From the NCBI RefSeq assembly GCF_002959915.1, contig NZ_PPDE01000009.1:1-64000 (forward strand): DNA of 64,000 bases, read 5' to 3'. This DNA is from Veillonella atypica KON (GTDB taxonomy: Bacteria > Bacillota > Negativicutes > Veillonellales > Veillonellaceae). The notes beneath the pieces were generated by a model that was not told where the DNA came from, searched no databases, and saw nothing but the letters and a program-made list of their open reading frames with translations. Made by a program: the position numbers and the translations under genes. Of the stretch, positions 9,198 to 18,316 are shown in pieces; position 1 is the first letter of the stretch; the number at the start of each line of letters is the position of its first letter.

Positions 9198-9617
9198 CTA
9201 GTTTCTTTTTTGTAATATTAAAATCACTTTATTAGAACCTCGTTCTTTAAATAGTTCGATATAAACATTAACATCATAATCGTGTCCAACTATACGATTT
9301 TTGCTTATCTCGTTCCAACCTATATTTTGTTTTGAAAGTATCTCTTTAACATCGTCAATTGTAACAGAGTCATATGTAATTTCAATATTATTATTTTGAG
9401 ATGCTCTACCAGATGCATAATACTTCTCATTTATTTTTTTTGAGGATATAGTTTCTAACTTTTGTTCATATAATTGAAGACTTTGCATCTGCTCAGGCCT
9501 ATTAATATACGCATGAAAATAAATAAGTCCCATTAGTATGGATACAAATAAGACAAAACCAACATAGAGTTTAACTGCAAAAGGTATCCTATTCAATTTA
9601 AAATAATTTCTATCCAT
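9198..9617 (-). CDS. Small membrane-anchored protein, unknown, related to the next gene upstream
   Basis: The 139-residue product has one N-terminal membrane segment (about residues 17-35) and a hydrophilic C-terminal domain ending in a beta-rich stretch (KVILILQKRN). The ATG follows GTGAGGATAT. Its C-terminal pattern (GWNEISKNRIV, a gap, then NVYIEL) resembles that of the product at 9823-10253 (NWTLVDQTKNRYV, a gap, then RVYVT), so the two look like paralogues. They sit beside a CdiA-like remnant, where duplicated orphan immunity genes are common. That role is inference. Confidence 0.6.
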   Translation of the reverse strand: MDRNYFKLNRIPFAVKLYVGFVLFVSILMGLIYFHAYINRPEQMQSLQLYEQKLETISSKKINEKYYASGRASQNNNIEITYDSVTIDDVKEILSKQNIGWNEISKNRIVGHDYDVNVYIELFKERGSNKVILILQKRN

Positions 9618-9635
9618 ATATCCTCACATTAATTT

Positions 9636-9755
9636 TTAGGAATATTTTTTAACTGAATGTTCTCCATTTATACTATAGGAAAACCCAAATCCAGATGGTC
9701 GTTTGTCACCAATTCTAATGACCTCTATTGCTACAGACACGACATTCTTTCTTTT
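9636..9755 (-). pseudogene. Short coding remnant without a start
   Basis: A 39-codon open stretch on the minus strand reads IEVIRIGDKRPSGFGFSYS near its end and stops at 9636. No start codon with an RBS is present. The sequence is protein-like rather than random, so it may be the end of a lost gene in this decayed toxin/immunity island. It is too short to assign. Confidence 0.3.
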
Positions 9756-9822
9756 TTATAGTAGGCCCTCTAGTTAAAAGCAATCTACTAAATAAAGGGT
9801 ATATTAATCAAAACCAATTTAA

Positions 9823-10253
9823 TTATAAATGCAATAGTTCTAACCAATTATTACGTGCTAACACTACAATATATCCATCATTTAATGGATCCTTTGTTAC
9901 ATATACTCTATATAATTCATTTTCATATACATAACGATTCTTAGTTTGGTCAACTAACGTCCAATTCCCACTTATAGGTTTTATTAATTTTATATCTTTA
10001 TGTAATGAATCTTTCCTTATTTTAATTGCTAAGCCTTTTGATAAAAGAGTTCTTCTGTTCGCCTCATATACTTCACTAGTAATCATATATTGTTCTCGAG
10101 GAAAATATGCATTTAAAGCTTGCGTCAGTTCTACTCTAGACTGCTCAACTTTATCATTATAAAAAAATTGTAGCTTAATCCACAAATTAGCCATATAAAA
10201 GAGCAGCCTAAAAATAAGTACCAAAAAACAGAGTAAATTGTTTTTAACTTCAT
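9823..10253 (-). CDS. Small membrane-anchored protein with an apparent N-terminal frameshift
   Basis: The main open frame covers 9823-10224 but has no good start. A well-placed ATG at 10253 (AAGGA eight bases before) begins a second frame, MKLKTIYSVFWYLFLGCSF, then a membrane segment and SYNFF. One extra T in the seven-T run (minus strand, 10161-10167) would join it to YNDKVEQSRVELTQAL. The joined protein would have one membrane anchor and a C-terminal domain like its neighbour at 9198-9617. It may be a pseudogene, a homopolymer sequencing error or a phase-variable gene. The function is unknown. Confidence 0.55.
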
Positions 10254-10372
10254 CACTAAAAGTCCTTTATATTGCATACTGCTACATACTGTTTTTAATA
10301 ATAATAAATAATCATAAATTCATTTGTAAATACCCATTTTTCTATAAGCATTTCATTGATCATTGTAACTTC

Positions 10373-11347
10373 TTATCCTAAGAACCCACCATGCCCCATA
10401 CAGATACAATCTTCTTTTGTAATTTCATCGTCTGCGATGAGGCGAGGCACGATTTCATCAAATGCCGTTGGTTTACTAAACAATACACCACCTGGTACGC
10501 CTAAAATTGGTGTTCCGTCTGCACAGTATGCAATGCACCCCATAGAGCCTGGCAGTACAGGTAATCCGTATGTCACTACGCAATCTGCGTAGCGTTTAAT
10601 GGCCCCTGGTGTTAAATCATCGGGATCTACGCTCATGCCGCCGGTACAGAATATGATGTCTGCCCCCGCCGCTTTCACCTTGTCGATAGCCGCCACAATA
10701 TCGTCCGTGTTATCCGTCACGATTTCATGGGCGATTTTTTTGACCCCAAATTCTGCACAACGTTCTTCGATGATAGGTGTGAAAGCATCTTTAATGCGTC
10801 CTTCAAATACTTCAGAACCAGTTGTAATGATGCCCATTGTTTTGCGCACAAATGGTTTAATAGTTAAGATAGGTCCACCAATTTTTTGAGCTGCTGTTAC
10901 TTGTTGTTCTTCTAGCAATAAAGGAATACAACGCATACCAGCGATTTTATCGCCCGCTTTCACAGGCGTATTATTCAATTTCGTAACGATGGTCAATTCG
11001 CCGATGCTATTGATAGCGTATAGTTTATCTACATCGACCTTGAGTAAGCCATCCACATCGGCAATGGCCTCAATTTTGCCTTGTGCCATGGGACCATCGT
11101 GCATATAGTTTCCCTTTGCGATAGCATACAAGGCACGGGCCACGTCTTCTTCGTGGAGAAACCCTTCATCTTCTGGCTCCATTACATAAATATGTTCTTT
11201 ACCAAGATCGAGTAATTTAGGTACATCTTCTTTGGTAATTACATGTCCTCGGCGGAATGGTGTATCTTTCACCTCGCCAATGACGATGCGTACAATATCG
11301 TGTACCAATGCATGTCCAACTGCATCTTGTACTTTTATTTCTTTCAT
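10373..11347 (-). CDS. Molybdopterin-binding (MoCF domain) protein
   Basis: The 324-residue protein contains a MoeA/MogA-type molybdopterin-binding fold in its second half. Recognisable segments are MGIITTGSEVFEGRI (about 169-183), IIFCTGGMSVDPDDLTPGAI (about 236-255) and PILGVPGGVLFSKPTAFDEIVPRL near the C-terminus. The N-terminal half resembles the family found in anaerobic Firmicutes that is annotated simply as molybdopterin-binding. It lacks a clear MoeA domain set, so a regulatory or cofactor-insertion role is as likely as catalysis. No other molybdenum gene is in the window. Confidence 0.83.
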   Translation of the reverse strand: MKEIKVQDAVGHALVHDIVRIVIGEVKDTPFRRGHVITKEDVPKLLDLGKEHIYVMEPEDEGFLHEEDVARALYAIAKGNYMHDGPMAQGKIEAIADVDGLLKVDVDKLYAINSIGELTIVTKLNNTPVKAGDKIAGMRCIPLLLEEQQVTAAQKIGGPILTIKPFVRKTMGIITTGSEVFEGRIKDAFTPIIEERCAEFGVKKIAHEIVTDNTDDIVAAIDKVKAAGADIIFCTGGMSVDPDDLTPGAIKRYADCVVTYGLPVLPGSMGCIAYCADGTPILGVPGGVLFSKPTAFDEIVPRLIADDEITKEDCICMGHGGFLG

Positions 11348-11446
11348 AATCTAACCTTTCAATATATATTCTATTTCATGTATATCAAGCGTAATATATA
11401 GCAATACATTTACTATATCATATGAACGATAGCTGCTAATATGCAT

Positions 11447-11824
11447 TTACGCACATACGAGTTTAGCAATCCACATACCGATGGCACAAAGGGCTAAACC
11501 GCCGAGGATTTGCACCGTCCCATAGAATAGAACATCTGTAACATCACCAGATGTTAAGAGCTGTAAAAGCTCAAAGGCAAATGTAGAAAATGTGGTAAAG
11601 GCACCCAGTCCACCAACGACTAAGAAGAACCGAAACCATTGAGGCCAGTCGGGTCTACAAAGATAGGCACCTAAGATGATACCGATGATTAAACACCCGA
11701 TTAAATTAACTGTAATGGTGCCAAAAGGATAAGGCCCTAACCGCGCCATTACCCATTCCCCTACCACTGTTCGCGCTAGTGCACCAAGAGCACCGCCGCA
11801 GGCGATAGCTATATATTTTTCCAT
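11447..11824 (-). CDS. crcB: Fluoride channel CrcB/Fluc
   Basis: The product, from the ATG at 11824, is about 125 residues with four membrane segments. It has the Fluc family signatures GGALGALAR near the N-terminus, PFGTITVNLIGC (about 38-49) and GGLGAFTTFSTFAFE (about 72-86), which holds the fluoride-lining Phe residues. The family works as dual-topology dimers exporting F-. The ATG at 11824 is preferred over the upstream start at 11848 because GGAG lies seven bases before it. I looked for a fluoride riboswitch upstream and did not find one. Confidence 0.95.
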   Translation of the reverse strand: MEKYIAIACGGALGALARTVVGEWVMARLGPYPFGTITVNLIGCLIIGIILGAYLCRPDWPQWFRFFLVVGGLGAFTTFSTFAFELLQLLTSGDVTDVLFYGTVQILGGLALCAIGMWIAKLVCA

Positions 11825-11868
11825 AATAGATCTCCATAAAATTAACATTTCGTGTAATTATCATATAT

Positions 11869-11883
11869 ACATAATAATTATCA
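11869..11883. promoter_or_regulatory. Possible Fur/PerR-type 7-1-7 box
   Basis: On the minus strand TGATAATTATTATGT matches 13 of 15 positions of the 7-1-7 ferric-uptake-family box (TGATAATNATTATCA). It lies between the divergent crcB and XRE genes. In AT-rich intergenic DNA this can occur by chance. Confidence 0.25.
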
Positions 11884-11958
11884 CATATTACGTATTAGTC
11901 AACAATGTATTTGCTAAGTATACTAAAAGCACAAGGTAGGGATCAGAAAGGAGGTCTT

Positions 11959-12342
11959 ATGAAGGATCCTACACTTACAATGCCTGCCTACCGACGGAAT
12001 CACTATCAGGACCCAAAATTCCAGCAACAATACATGTGCTTGGGTCACAAAATCTCTACCCTGCGAACATCGATGGGCATTTCACAACGACAATTGGCCG
12101 ATGTCGTGGGCATTAGTCGCAGCTATTTGAGTAAATTAGAATGTGGATACGGAATATCAGGCGTATCCATCGAGGTAGTATTTAAAATTGCTTATTGCCT
12201 CAATATTTCTACGAGTCAATTGCTACATCTTCGTACGCAAGACTATAAATCCTGTAATAGACATCTTTCCAAACATTATGAAAGAGTCGAATTTTTCCGA
12301 CTAGCACACCAGCGCTTTTTGGAACTAAAAAAACGTCTCTAA
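11959..12342 (+). CDS. XRE-family helix-turn-helix regulator
   Basis: The product (about 127 residues from the ATG at 11959) has a Cro/C1-type HTH around residues 32-85: GHKISTLRTSMGISQRQLAD, then VVGISRSYLSKLECG and a helix ending LNISTSQLL. The start is set by AGAAAGGAGGTCTT directly before the ATG. The C-terminal tail is basic and contains no ligand domain. It is divergent from crcB. The target is unknown. Confidence 0.85.
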   Translation: MKDPTLTMPAYRRNHYQDPKFQQQYMCLGHKISTLRTSMGISQRQLADVVGISRSYLSKLECGYGISGVSIEVVFKIAYCLNISTSQLLHLRTQDYKSCNRHLSKHYERVEFFRLAHQRFLELKKRL

Positions 12343-12530
12343 TCTATAGACTTCATTCATGAATAGAGACAAAATTTATTCCTTATTACACTCTCTTATA
12401 TTCAACAAAAACAACATTATATAACCTTCCAAAAATTAGATTAATAAAATTAAAATAATTCCTACTTAAGACGTACAACATATATAAAAGATAAACCCCT
12501 TACAATATCTTATATATGACTTTGCAAAAC

Positions 12531-12556
12531 AAAGGACCCTATCTAGGGTCCTTTTT
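12531..12556. terminator. Bidirectional terminator between convergent XRE and GntR genes
   Basis: AAAGGACCCT/AGGGTCCTTT is a perfect 10-bp stem with a four-base loop and T-runs on both strands. The rest of the gap 12343-12574 shows nothing recognisable. Confidence 0.85.
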
Positions 12557-12574
12557 ACTATGTCTATGTAGTTA

Positions 12575-13297
12575 TTATACTTCGTTCAATTTCTTATCTT
12601 GTAACTCCGCATTAGCCCGCTTAAAGATAAATGCATTATTGATATGCTTGCGCATCGCATTTTCTGCGGCCACTTCGTCGTGACGTTCAATGGCATCTAC
12701 GATGTGATCATGTTCATCGTCACAATCGTGTGTGCGCACTGCATTGAAGGAACTCAAATACATATCGCGATTTACTCGTTCACGGAAATCGGCTAAGTAA
12801 TCAACAACGCGATCATTGCCCGAGAATTGAGCAATCATGCTGTGGAATCGGCTATTAACCTCTACCCGTGCCGTAGCGTCCTCAATGGCATGCATTTCCT
12901 TGCATAATTCCTTAAGCTCTGCCACTTGTTCTGGCGTAGCGTGACGAGCACACAAACGCGCCCCCAAACCTTCCATAACTTCGCGACATTGATACAGCGC
13001 CACGATTTCTTCTGGTGTATCCGCCTTAACGGTAACACCCTTCCATGGCACGATAACAACAAGATTATCTTTTGCTAATTTTCTGAAAGCTTCGCGAACT
13101 GGTGTTGCACTGACTTTGAGCTGTTCTGCGATCTTAACTTCATTTAGTTTTTCTTGCGGTAATAGCTCCCCTGTTAAAATAGCCTGTTTCAAAGTCACAT
13201 AAACTTGTTCACTTAAAGGCAATCGTTCAATTGAATCTACAGCGGAAAAATGATACACATCTTTTGGTTCTTTTGTACCCTTCACGTCTTTTGTCAT
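12575..13297 (-). CDS. GntR-family (FadR/FCD subgroup) transcriptional regulator
   Basis: The 240-residue protein has an N-terminal winged helix (SEQVYVTLKQAILTGELLPQ, then KIAEQLKVSATPVREAFRKL, about residues 29-75). An all-helical FCD ligand domain follows, with metal-binding-type residues in RFHSMIAQFSGN and the late HDHIVDAIERHDEVAA segment. FadR-type regulators sense small organic acids. No catabolic genes adjoin it, so the ligand and targets are unknown. It is divergent from the lipid kinase gene, with a 200-base shared upstream region. Confidence 0.9.
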   Translation of the reverse strand: MTKDVKGTKEPKDVYHFSAVDSIERLPLSEQVYVTLKQAILTGELLPQEKLNEVKIAEQLKVSATPVREAFRKLAKDNLVVIVPWKGVTVKADTPEEIVALYQCREVMEGLGARLCARHATPEQVAELKELCKEMHAIEDATARVEVNSRFHSMIAQFSGNDRVVDYLADFRERVNRDMYLSSFNAVRTHDCDDEHDHIVDAIERHDEVAAENAMRKHINNAFIFKRANAELQDKKLNEV

Positions 13298-13498
13298 ATT
13301 TCTAGCCTTAGGTCCCCTCTAATGTTTACACGCTTTCATACTTTCAATGAACGCCTAAAATGAGTATAATAGAATGTAAGCATTTTTATATACGAACACA
13401 TGTATATATAATAATTGTATACTCTATAATTATAAGTCCCGTACATATGACTGTCAATTTCAAGATAGTCACAGTTAAAAAGTGAGGAAGTTACCCCT

Positions 13499-14419
13499 AT
13501 GAGTCGTTGTTTGGTTATCATTAACCCTGTATCTGGCGGCGGTGCAGCACGCCGATACGCCCTTGATTTACAGTGGAAATTGAGCACCCTTTTTGACATA
13601 ATTGAAGTTAAATTTACCACCGGTGCCGACGATGCAACCCGTTTTGCAAAGGCCGCTTGTGAGGATGGTTTTGACGCCGTTTTCTGCATGGGTGGCGATG
13701 GTACCGTTAACGAAACGGTAAACGGTATCGCCCAAGGCGGTTTCAAAGCAACCTTTGGCTTTATTCCGGTAGGAACCGTTAACGATATGTCTCGTGCTCT
13801 CGGCATTCCACAACGACCATTAGAGGCAATTCGCCGCCTCGATATCAACCAAGTTCGCTCCATCGATATTGGTCGCTGCAATGATAAATACTTCTGCAAT
13901 AATATTGCAGCCGGTGTCATTCCAAAGGTCATCGAAGAGGTAACGCCAAAAGAAAAGCGTATCTTAGGTCCATTAGCCTACTTCTTACGCGCCGGTCAAG
14001 CCCTCTTCACCACAAAGGACTATACATACCGCATTCAAACGGAAGATGATGATTTCATCTGTAAATCGCCTCTTGTACTGGCTCTACTTACCAATGTAGT
14101 TTCCAGTTTTGAACGCTTTATGCCAGAGGCCTCCGTAGATGATGGGTATATGCGCCTCGTTATTTTTAAGGAATACTTTATCCTCGATATCTTCAAGGTT
14201 CTTCCTCTTATCCTAAGCGGCGCCATCTATAACTCTAGCAATACCACTACATTGACGGTCAGAAAAGCTCATATCGAACTATTGAGCAATGTAGATAATT
14301 TACCAACCAATATGGATGGTGATGCCGGTCCGTATATGCCTGTAGACCTCGAGGTATTACCACGGGTCCTCAAAGTATTTGCACCGACAAAACATCAAAA
14401 GAAAAAACCGCTTCTCTAA
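13499..14419 (+). CDS. Diacylglycerol/lipid kinase (YegS/DgkB family)
   Basis: The 306-residue protein has the DAGK catalytic signature: VIINPVSGGGAARR near the N-terminus, then CMGGDGTVNETVNGIA (about 61-76) with the nucleotide-binding GGDGT, and FIPVGTVNDMSRALGIP. The C-terminal domain includes NADG-like VDNLPTNMDGDAGPYMP. Such enzymes phosphorylate diacylglycerol or related lipids at the inner membrane and recycle products of envelope synthesis. It appears monocistronic, with a terminator directly after it. Confidence 0.93.
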   Translation: MSRCLVIINPVSGGGAARRYALDLQWKLSTLFDIIEVKFTTGADDATRFAKAACEDGFDAVFCMGGDGTVNETVNGIAQGGFKATFGFIPVGTVNDMSRALGIPQRPLEAIRRLDINQVRSIDIGRCNDKYFCNNIAAGVIPKVIEEVTPKEKRILGPLAYFLRAGQALFTTKDYTYRIQTEDDDFICKSPLVLALLTNVVSSFERFMPEASVDDGYMRLVIFKEYFILDIFKVLPLILSGAIYNSSNTTTLTVRKAHIELLSNVDNLPTNMDGDAGPYMPVDLEVLPRVLKVFAPTKHQKKKPLL

Positions 14420-14424
14420 GTGAT

Positions 14425-14464
14425 ACGAACCACCTTTGCTGGCAATCCAGTAAAGGTGGTTCGT
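14425..14464. terminator. Strong 18-bp terminator hairpin after the lipid kinase
   Basis: ACGAACCACCTTTGCTGG pairs with CCAGTAAAGGTGGTTCGT (one mismatch) around four bases. It lies between convergent genes and can serve both. Confidence 0.8.
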
Positions 14465-14494
14465 ATTATGCTAAGTAGATTGTCTTATATGTGC

Positions 14495-17400
14495 TTACAA
14501 CAGAACTGCTTCATGTAAGCGGAAGCTATAAATATAACTAGCTTTCACAGGCATGCCTGTCAATCGTTCTAGGGCCTCTTTATAGAGGTCCATTTGTATT
14601 TTATAGCGACGAATGAGCTCGTCTCCACTCTTAACGCGGTCCGTCTTATAGTCCACGAGGACCCATTGATCATCTTCTACAAAGGCCGTATCGATGATAC
14701 CTTGTAAGAATAGACGTTCCCCGTTCTCTACATCTGGATATACCCGATTACCTTCAAAGAGCATACTAAATGGCAATTCTCGTTCCACTCGTTTTGAAGC
14801 AATGAGACGCTGGCCAAGATCAGAGTTAAAGAATCCATATAAGCTACGGTCGCTTAACAGGCTCCGTTCTTCATCGCTAAACTTGCCTTCTGCTTGCAAT
14901 GAATCGAGCATATCTGTCATAGATTGTTGCGTATACTTTTTAACAGGTAACCATTGCATCGCTTCATGCATCAATGTGCCCCATTGCGCACCCGTTACGA
15001 TTTCCTCAGCGTCAGCAATAGCCAGTGGTTTACGACCAAATACGGAATCGGCCAGTTCTGTTTCACTAATAGCAGGGATGCTAGTATCTACTACCCCAGC
15101 CTCATCAGTAGTATCATCAGAGGTTTCACCGGATGATACCGGTTTCTGCTGCAGCGATACATCTGTAGCCGATACAGCCTCCGCATCACGCTCTGCAAAT
15201 CGTCGTTTCAATTCACTAACAGAAATCTTAGCCGTCGTCTTGGATGCTACAAGATTTGGATAGGTGAAAGCAAAGCGCTGTACGATTTCCTCAGGCAACT
15301 CTACATCATTGACCTTACCTAAGGCGCGAACCGTATTGATGGTCGTTTCATCCACATCAGCCTTATAATCCAAATCTCCATAAAGAGAACCATCATGAAT
15401 CTCTACCTTTACCTGACATTGACAGTCGAGCAAGTCAAAGTTTGTTTCTCCTTCGAGTTCAATAATATTGCGAAGCGGTGCACCCCCATCTAGATGACGA
15501 GCGAATGCTATAAGTAGCCAATGCAAATAGGAATTACCAGCTTTGATTAAATCGGCACCTAATGCTTGAGTCTGCGTCAAGGCCGCATGTTTTATATGAG
15601 CGCCAACGCCCTTTTCCTTTTTGATTTCCTTGTTAATATATCCGGTCAAGAATAGCTTATCCCGTGCCCGTGTCAATGCAACGTAGAGGATACGCTGTTC
15701 TTCGGCTTTCATGGCATCCGATTTGATGGATTTACAATAGAGCCACGGCATAGATGGATAGGATACGCGAATGTCTGGATAATAACCCTTTAATCCGATA
15801 CCGCCATTTTTATCGACCAATAATGGTGAATTGAAGTCCATGGTATTGAATTTCTTTTGTACCCCAGACAGGAATACAACAGGAAATTCAAGGCCCTTAC
15901 TCTTATGGATAGTCATAAGGCGCACCACGTCATCCGCTTCGGTAACCACATTGGCAACGGCCATATCTTGATTGCTATCGCGTAAGCTTTCAACAAAGCG
16001 AAGGAACCTAAAGAGTCCGCGGAATCCGGAGGATTCAAATCCCTTAGCTCGTTCATAGAGGGCCATCACATTAGCGCGCCGCACGAGGCCATTCGGCATA
16101 GCACCTACGTAGTTCACGTAGTCCAAGGTTTCGTAAATATCCCACAATAGATTCGCCACGCCATGGCGACGAGACAATGTGCGCCAACGCTCGATATGAG
16201 CGATGAATTGGAGCAATCGTTCATCTTGATCCTGTTCTGCGTAAATAGGCATAACAGACCAGAGAGAACCGTCACCGGTAAGGCGTAACGCCCCTAGTTT
16301 ATTCGCATCGAGACCGACAAGGCCAGAATGCAATACGGCGGCCATCGGCAAATCTTGCTCTGGATTATCGATAATTTGTAACAAGGACAAGAGCAATTGG
16401 ATTTCTTGTGCCTCAAAATAGCCATCTCGTTCATTAACAACGGCCGGAATACCGGCTTGGCGCATGGCTGCTACGGCGCGCGTACCCCAACCGGCAAGCG
16501 ACCTACGCAATACGGCAAAGTCGCGCCATTGAATTTGGCGGAACGAGCCATCCGCATTTTGCACCTGTTTCTTCGAGGCGTGTAATTCCTTTATTTTTTG
16601 GATGATAAAATCCAATTCTCGCTCATTGTTCTCCGGTTCATCGCTGGCGGTTTCGGAATCACCATCAGCTTCGTCAGAACGATTTGTATCACTCGTATCC
16701 AAGAGATGTAATTCTACAGCGCCACCCACCCAATCGGATGGAGCCTTTTCTACGATACGGCCCGGTATAAGCGATTCTTTTTCACCATAATCAAGCTCCG
16801 CTGCCTCTTGGGTCATAATTTGGTAGAAAATAAAATTCGTAGTAGTCAAAATATTTTCGTGAGACCGGAAATTCTTTGCCAAATCGATGCGGCGCTCTAC
16901 GGCGTCATTCATGAGCCCATACGTATTGTACTTGTTCATAAATAGCGAACTATCCGCCATGCGGAAACTATAAATCGCCTGTTTCACATCGCCTACGTAG
17001 AACCGATTATCTACGCGAGAAATGAGGTTAATAATGGTTTCTTGTACACCATTCGTATCTTGGTATTCGTCCACCATGATTTCTTTGAACGTATCCTGTA
17101 ATTCAAGGGCGACTTCGGATGGTTGTGGATCATCTTCAGTACCTGGTTCCACAAGGAGTGCCAAGCAGAGATGTTCCAAATCGCTAAAGTCCATAATGCC
17201 CTGCTCTTTTTTAGCCTCATCATAGGCTTTGTGAAAGGCGATAGTCAATTCTACAAGGTTATGAATGAGCGGATATTGGTCTTTAAATTGCTGTTGCAGA
17301 ACGGATTCATCAATATGGAATAGACCGTTTTTCATCCCCTTTAAGCTATCCTTGTTTTGAGAGCCTAGCGATTTAAATTCGTCTGCTAACGCACCATCGA

Positions 17401-18316
17401 CTTCGCCCTTTTCTAAGGCTTTGCCAAGGCTTGTAAAACTAGCTTTTGTAAAGGTATCCAAGTTACGGCATACGTCGACCATATCTGACCAAGTCTCAGC
17501 CCCTTTTAATTGTGCCAAAGCGGCTAATTGTTCTTGGTACACCTTGTCCCATTTCTTAGGCCCTACAGGGCTTTCAAGTAAAGGTTCCATCTGTTCGATA
17601 CGGTCTGCAATGCGATTGATTTCGGCCTGTTGATCGTCCCACATAGCACGGCCCCATAAGGTATCTCGTAACTCCTGCTCTCGAGCGGCTTCATATGGTT
17701 CTACGGCATGGCGCATCCAGCCGTCAGGATTCGATTGAGACATGGCAAATTCATAGAGGCTGAGCACCTTATCTTGCAAGCCCGCATCGGACTTATCATC
17801 GTTAAAGAAGTCGGACAAATCAAAAATACCATATGTATTGTTTTCATAAGCCTCTTTCAACAGATTCTCTAATACCTCTTGTTTTAAGAGAGCCATTTCT
17901 GCTTCGTTGCCGATGCGAGCCGTCGGAGGTATATCTAGTTTATAGAAATAAGAGCGAATCACCCACTGACAGAAGGAGTGCAATGTCGAAATATGCGCCG
18001 ATGGCAATAGATTAAGCTGTCGCTCTAGGCGTGCTTGTAATACCTTATCATCGGTGGATTCCATAGCCTTGGCTAAGGCAACGCCAATACGAGCGCTCAT
18101 TTCAGCGGCAGCGGCCTTTGTGAAGGTAACGACCATCAGTTCTTGTACTGACAACGGGTTCTCCATATCTTTTAAGCGCGTAATAATGCGCTCTACGAGA
18201 ACCGCCGTTTTACCAGAACCAGCCGCAGCGGCGACAAGCAAGGTTTGGGCCCCTAAATTACTATCCTTTGGGGACATGATGGCAGATTCCTGCTCCGGTG
18301 TCCATTTAACGCCCAT
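14495..18316 (-). CDS. addA: ATP-dependent helicase/nuclease subunit A (AddA/RexA)
   Basis: This roughly 1,273-residue protein is the UvrD-like helicase-nuclease of the AddAB double-strand-break end-processing complex. The N-terminus has a Q-motif (WTPEQESAI) and Walker A (AAAAGSGKTAVLVERI). Further helicase motifs are IMVDEYQDTN and VRLMTIHKSKGLEFPVVFL, with TRARDKLFLTG late in the protein. The C-terminus has the RecB-type nuclease with LQGIIDTAF and VLVDYKTDRV. The ATG at 18316 is chosen over a GTG at 18325 because AGGAGG ends eight bases before it. It overlaps addB by 11 bases, suggesting translational coupling. Confidence 0.97.
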   Translation of the reverse strand: MGVKWTPEQESAIMSPKDSNLGAQTLLVAAAAGSGKTAVLVERIITRLKDMENPLSVQELMVVTFTKAAAAEMSARIGVALAKAMESTDDKVLQARLERQLNLLPSAHISTLHSFCQWVIRSYFYKLDIPPTARIGNEAEMALLKQEVLENLLKEAYENNTYGIFDLSDFFNDDKSDAGLQDKVLSLYEFAMSQSNPDGWMRHAVEPYEAAREQELRDTLWGRAMWDDQQAEINRIADRIEQMEPLLESPVGPKKWDKVYQEQLAALAQLKGAETWSDMVDVCRNLDTFTKASFTSLGKALEKGEVDGALADEFKSLGSQNKDSLKGMKNGLFHIDESVLQQQFKDQYPLIHNLVELTIAFHKAYDEAKKEQGIMDFSDLEHLCLALLVEPGTEDDPQPSEVALELQDTFKEIMVDEYQDTNGVQETIINLISRVDNRFYVGDVKQAIYSFRMADSSLFMNKYNTYGLMNDAVERRIDLAKNFRSHENILTTTNFIFYQIMTQEAAELDYGEKESLIPGRIVEKAPSDWVGGAVELHLLDTSDTNRSDEADGDSETASDEPENNERELDFIIQKIKELHASKKQVQNADGSFRQIQWRDFAVLRRSLAGWGTRAVAAMRQAGIPAVVNERDGYFEAQEIQLLLSLLQIIDNPEQDLPMAAVLHSGLVGLDANKLGALRLTGDGSLWSVMPIYAEQDQDERLLQFIAHIERWRTLSRRHGVANLLWDIYETLDYVNYVGAMPNGLVRRANVMALYERAKGFESSGFRGLFRFLRFVESLRDSNQDMAVANVVTEADDVVRLMTIHKSKGLEFPVVFLSGVQKKFNTMDFNSPLLVDKNGGIGLKGYYPDIRVSYPSMPWLYCKSIKSDAMKAEEQRILYVALTRARDKLFLTGYINKEIKKEKGVGAHIKHAALTQTQALGADLIKAGNSYLHWLLIAFARHLDGGAPLRNIIELEGETNFDLLDCQCQVKVEIHDGSLYGDLDYKADVDETTINTVRALGKVNDVELPEEIVQRFAFTYPNLVASKTTAKISVSELKRRFAERDAEAVSATDVSLQQKPVSSGETSDDTTDEAGVVDTSIPAISETELADSVFGRKPLAIADAEEIVTGAQWGTLMHEAMQWLPVKKYTQQSMTDMLDSLQAEGKFSDEERSLLSDRSLYGFFNSDLGQRLIASKRVERELPFSMLFEGNRVYPDVENGERLFLQGIIDTAFVEDDQWVLVDYKTDRVKSGDELIRRYKIQMDLYKEALERLTGMPVKASYIYSFRLHEAVLL

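Noticed and set aside
11825-11958. Fluoride riboswitch upstream of crcB
   Set aside because: I searched the leader for the conserved fluoride-riboswitch core and found only AT-rich sequence.
13336-13932. 198-codon minus-strand open frame over the lipid kinase
   Set aside because: It is antisense to a certain gene, has no RBS, and runs through the AT-rich promoter region with a nonsense-like sequence.
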